Below are positions 62,592 to 64,000 of a DNA stretch of 64,000 nt, in pieces. Source of the DNA: a marine gamma proteobacterium HTCC2080. GTDB lineage: Bacteria > Pseudomonadota > Gammaproteobacteria > Pseudomonadales > Halieaceae. Made by a program: the position numbers and the translations under genes. Below the pieces are notes generated by a model. That model saw nothing but the letters and a program-made list of their open reading frames with translations, did not search any database and had not been told where the DNA came from. The stretch lies in contig AAVV01000007.1 in the NCBI GenBank assembly GCA_000169115.1, positions 1 through 64,000 on the forward strand, given 5' to 3'. Each line of letters starts with the position of its first letter. Position 1 is the first letter of the stretch.

Positions 62592-64000
62592 TATTAAGGA
62601 GAAGTTCGCGGGCCTCTGCCTGCTGGCGCAAATCACCCGCGGATATCACCTCCTTCAGTACAGGGCGCGCGCCATCCTCGTCCCCCATATCGATATAAGC
62701 TCGGGCCAGATCCAACTGAGTATCTACAGGGTCTACCTCCGCAGCATAGACCAGTCCCTGGGGCTCATTATCCTCGTCTTGGACAGTTGGCGGAGGAACA
62801 TCTGTACCCAGTACCGCGGCAAGTTCAGGCGGCAGCACATCGGCTTGCTCAAAGAACTGATCATCGGAAAGGAAGCCTTTATCATCAGATGAGAGGTCTT
62901 GACCCACTGTGCCCGAGTTATCGCCGCCCAGTGGAGTTGACTCTGGCGCTGCAGAAAGATTCCCATCGGTTGACTCTGCGTACGGCATTATCTCATCGAG
63001 GACATCATCTTCCAGATCTAAGGTCAGGGGGACATCCGTCACCGGCTGAGCAAGCTCACCTAGATCAAGGCCTCTAGTTGGTGAGGTCACATCAGCAAGC
63101 ATTCGAGAGGCCTCGCCAAAGGCGAGCCCGTTGCCCATGCCCTCAAGTTTTTTGGCGGTGATCTTTGCCTCTTCCTGGCGATCGTTTTTGAGGTAGATCT
63201 CCACCATTTTTAACAGAGCCAGCGAATCTTCAGGATTAGCCTCTGCAGCAGACTCCAATAGATTCAGCGCTTGTTGATGCCGTCCATAAGCTATGTAGAT
63301 ATCTGCCTCGGCTATTGCATCAGCGACAACACCCTCGTCAACATAGTCATTATGCAGACGCTGTCCGTAACCTCGCTCGCCATCACTGGCAGGCTGCGGG
63401 GTTGGGTTCGCGCCTGTCTTTTCCTGCCCTGAGTTTACGGGCTCGGGTGCAGCCCGCGTCGGCGCAGGCGTACGAGCAGGTCTAGGGTCAAGTTCTTTGG
63501 GCCGATTAACCGTTGGCTCGCGTTCGGTGGGCAGGTTGCGCTTTAAAATCATCACGGGCTGCTGAACCCGACGCGAGTAGACCACTGCACCCACGGCCAG
63601 TAAGGCAACGCCCCCCAACGCAAAGGCCCACCAAGGAAAGCCTCGATCAATGGGCCCAGATGAACGAGGAGGCGTGGATATTGTATCGCCTGCAGCAGCG
63701 ACCTCCGTCGCCTCGCGCTGTGCCGCTAGCTGAGCCTCTAACGCTGCGATTTGCTGATCTTTTAATACGACCAAATTGCGCAAATTACCCATCTGCTCTG
63801 ACAGAGCTGTAAGCCGCGCCTGAATTTCTAAAAGCTCTCTCGAGTTTGGTCCCGCTGCTGTTGAAGCAGTATTGTCTTGCCCAACTGCAGGGCTAGCGGG
63901 TAACGCTTCTGGCGTATCTCCGGGTGCACTTGTCTCTTGCTCTGAACCCGCGGCAAGCACGCCGTCGTCGCTGCGTTGCGCAGAGCTGCTGCCTTCATCT
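62584..64000 (-). CDS. fimV: FimV-like pilus/polar-hub protein, C-terminal part (cut by window end)
   Basis: The open frame continues past the window edge, so the N-terminus with its LysM-type peptidoglycan-binding domain is missing. Seen here: a coiled-coil segment (SRELLEIQARLTALSEQMGNL), one transmembrane helix (FPWWAFALGGVALLAVGAVVY), a Pro/Ala-rich linker, a TPR-like part (AYGRHQQALNLLESAAEANPEDSLALLKMVEIYLK), an acidic stretch, and the diagnostic FimV C-terminal domain (QLDLARAYIDMGDEDGARPVLKEV). FimV supports type IV pilus assembly, secretion and polar localisation. fimV-truA-trpF order is conserved in the group. Confidence 0.92.
   Translation of the reverse strand, partial: DEGSSSAQRSDDGVLAAGSEQETSAPGDTPEALPASPAVGQDNTASTAAGPNSRELLEIQARLTALSEQMGNLRNLVVLKDQQIAALEAQLAAQREATEVAAAGDTISTPPRSSGPIDRGFPWWAFALGGVALLAVGAVVYSRRVQQPVMILKRNLPTEREPTVNRPKELDPRPARTPAPTRAAPEPVNSGQEKTGANPTPQPASDGERGYGQRLHNDYVDEGVVADAIAEADIYIAYGRHQQALNLLESAAEANPEDSLALLKMVEIYLKNDRQEEAKITAKKLEGMGNGLAFGEASRMLADVTSPTRGLDLGELAQPVTDVPLTLDLEDDVLDEIMPYAESTDGNLSAAPESTPLGGDNSGTVGQDLSSDDKGFLSDDQFFEQADVLPPELAAVLGTDVPPPTVQDEDNEPQGLVYAAEVDPVDTQLDLARAYIDMGDEDGARPVLKEVISAGDLRQQAEARELLLNID

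Noticed and set aside
1-64000. tRNA, rRNA, CRISPR, insertion sequences, integrase or phage genes.
   Set aside because: None could be recognised by reading. The island may have been acquired, but no direct sign of transfer such as att repeats or transposases was seen.

Overview
The window looks like a marine gammaproteobacterium, plausibly of the Halieaceae/OM60-NOR5 or a related Cellvibrionales group. The main evidence is the conserved housekeeping block at the right end (fimV-truA-trpF-trpB-trpA-accD-folC-SPOR/dedD-cvpA-purF-metZ, all on the minus strand), an order typical of pseudomonad and cellvibrionad gammaproteobacteria. A TonB-dependent receptor and many CoA-thioester catabolic genes fit an oligotrophic marine heterotroph. 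Taxonomy is inferred from gene order and protein character only. No rRNA, tRNA, CRISPR array, insertion sequence or integrase was seen.

Layout. (1) 0.2-9.2 kb, aryl-acetate catabolism: paaK and a PaaX regulator, then a homoprotocatechuate meta-cleavage set (hpaE-D-F-H-I on +; a Rieske monooxygenase and an HpaG-like FAH protein on -). (2) 9.3-15.4 kb: a pair of acyl-CoA dehydrogenases, glutathione-dependent formaldehyde oxidation (frmA-fghA), and an S41 protease. (3) 15.6-22.8 kb: marR and an old-yellow-enzyme gene on -, divergent from a 2-aminobenzoyl-CoA monooxygenase/reductase-type operon on +. (4) 23-27.5 kb: assorted oxidoreductases, a GST and a MaoC pair. (5) 27.5-33 kb on -: cyclase/isatin-hydrolase-like, iorA, iorB, YeiH-family permease. 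(6) 33.1-48.9 kb on +: RidA, a RutA-like flavoenzyme, a TonB receptor with a Tat-tagged small subunit and GMC oxidase, a seven-gene operon (FadB-like, acyl-CoA ligase, Cys-less thiolase, DUF35, SDR, Rieske alpha and beta) and glutaryl-CoA dehydrogenase. (7) 48.9-52.8 kb on -: moxR-DUF58-tgpA, with tgpA frameshifted. (8) 52.8-64 kb: the housekeeping block, with truA frameshifted and fimV running off the window.

Main result. Six AT-rich inverted repeats of one type (consensus about ATACTTTAAGCTTAAAGTAT) lie in front of the marR/aminobenzoyl-CoA operon pair (two copies), the cyclase-iorAB/ridA pair, the RutA-like gene, the FadB-to-Rieske operon and glutaryl-CoA dehydrogenase. They look like the operator of the MarR protein at 17.0-17.5 kb and tie 30 kb of dispersed operons into one regulon.

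Read together, the genes suggest catabolism of an indolic compound such as indole-3-acetate: Rieske dioxygenation of the indole ring, CoA activation, retro-aldol removal of the side chain by the thiolase-like/DUF35 pair, isatin-type lactam hydrolysis by the cyclase, then aminobenzoyl-CoA oxidation/reduction, deamination and beta-oxidation through glutaryl-CoA. The shared operator is directly visible. The pathway is an inference that fits enzyme chemistry but has not been shown.
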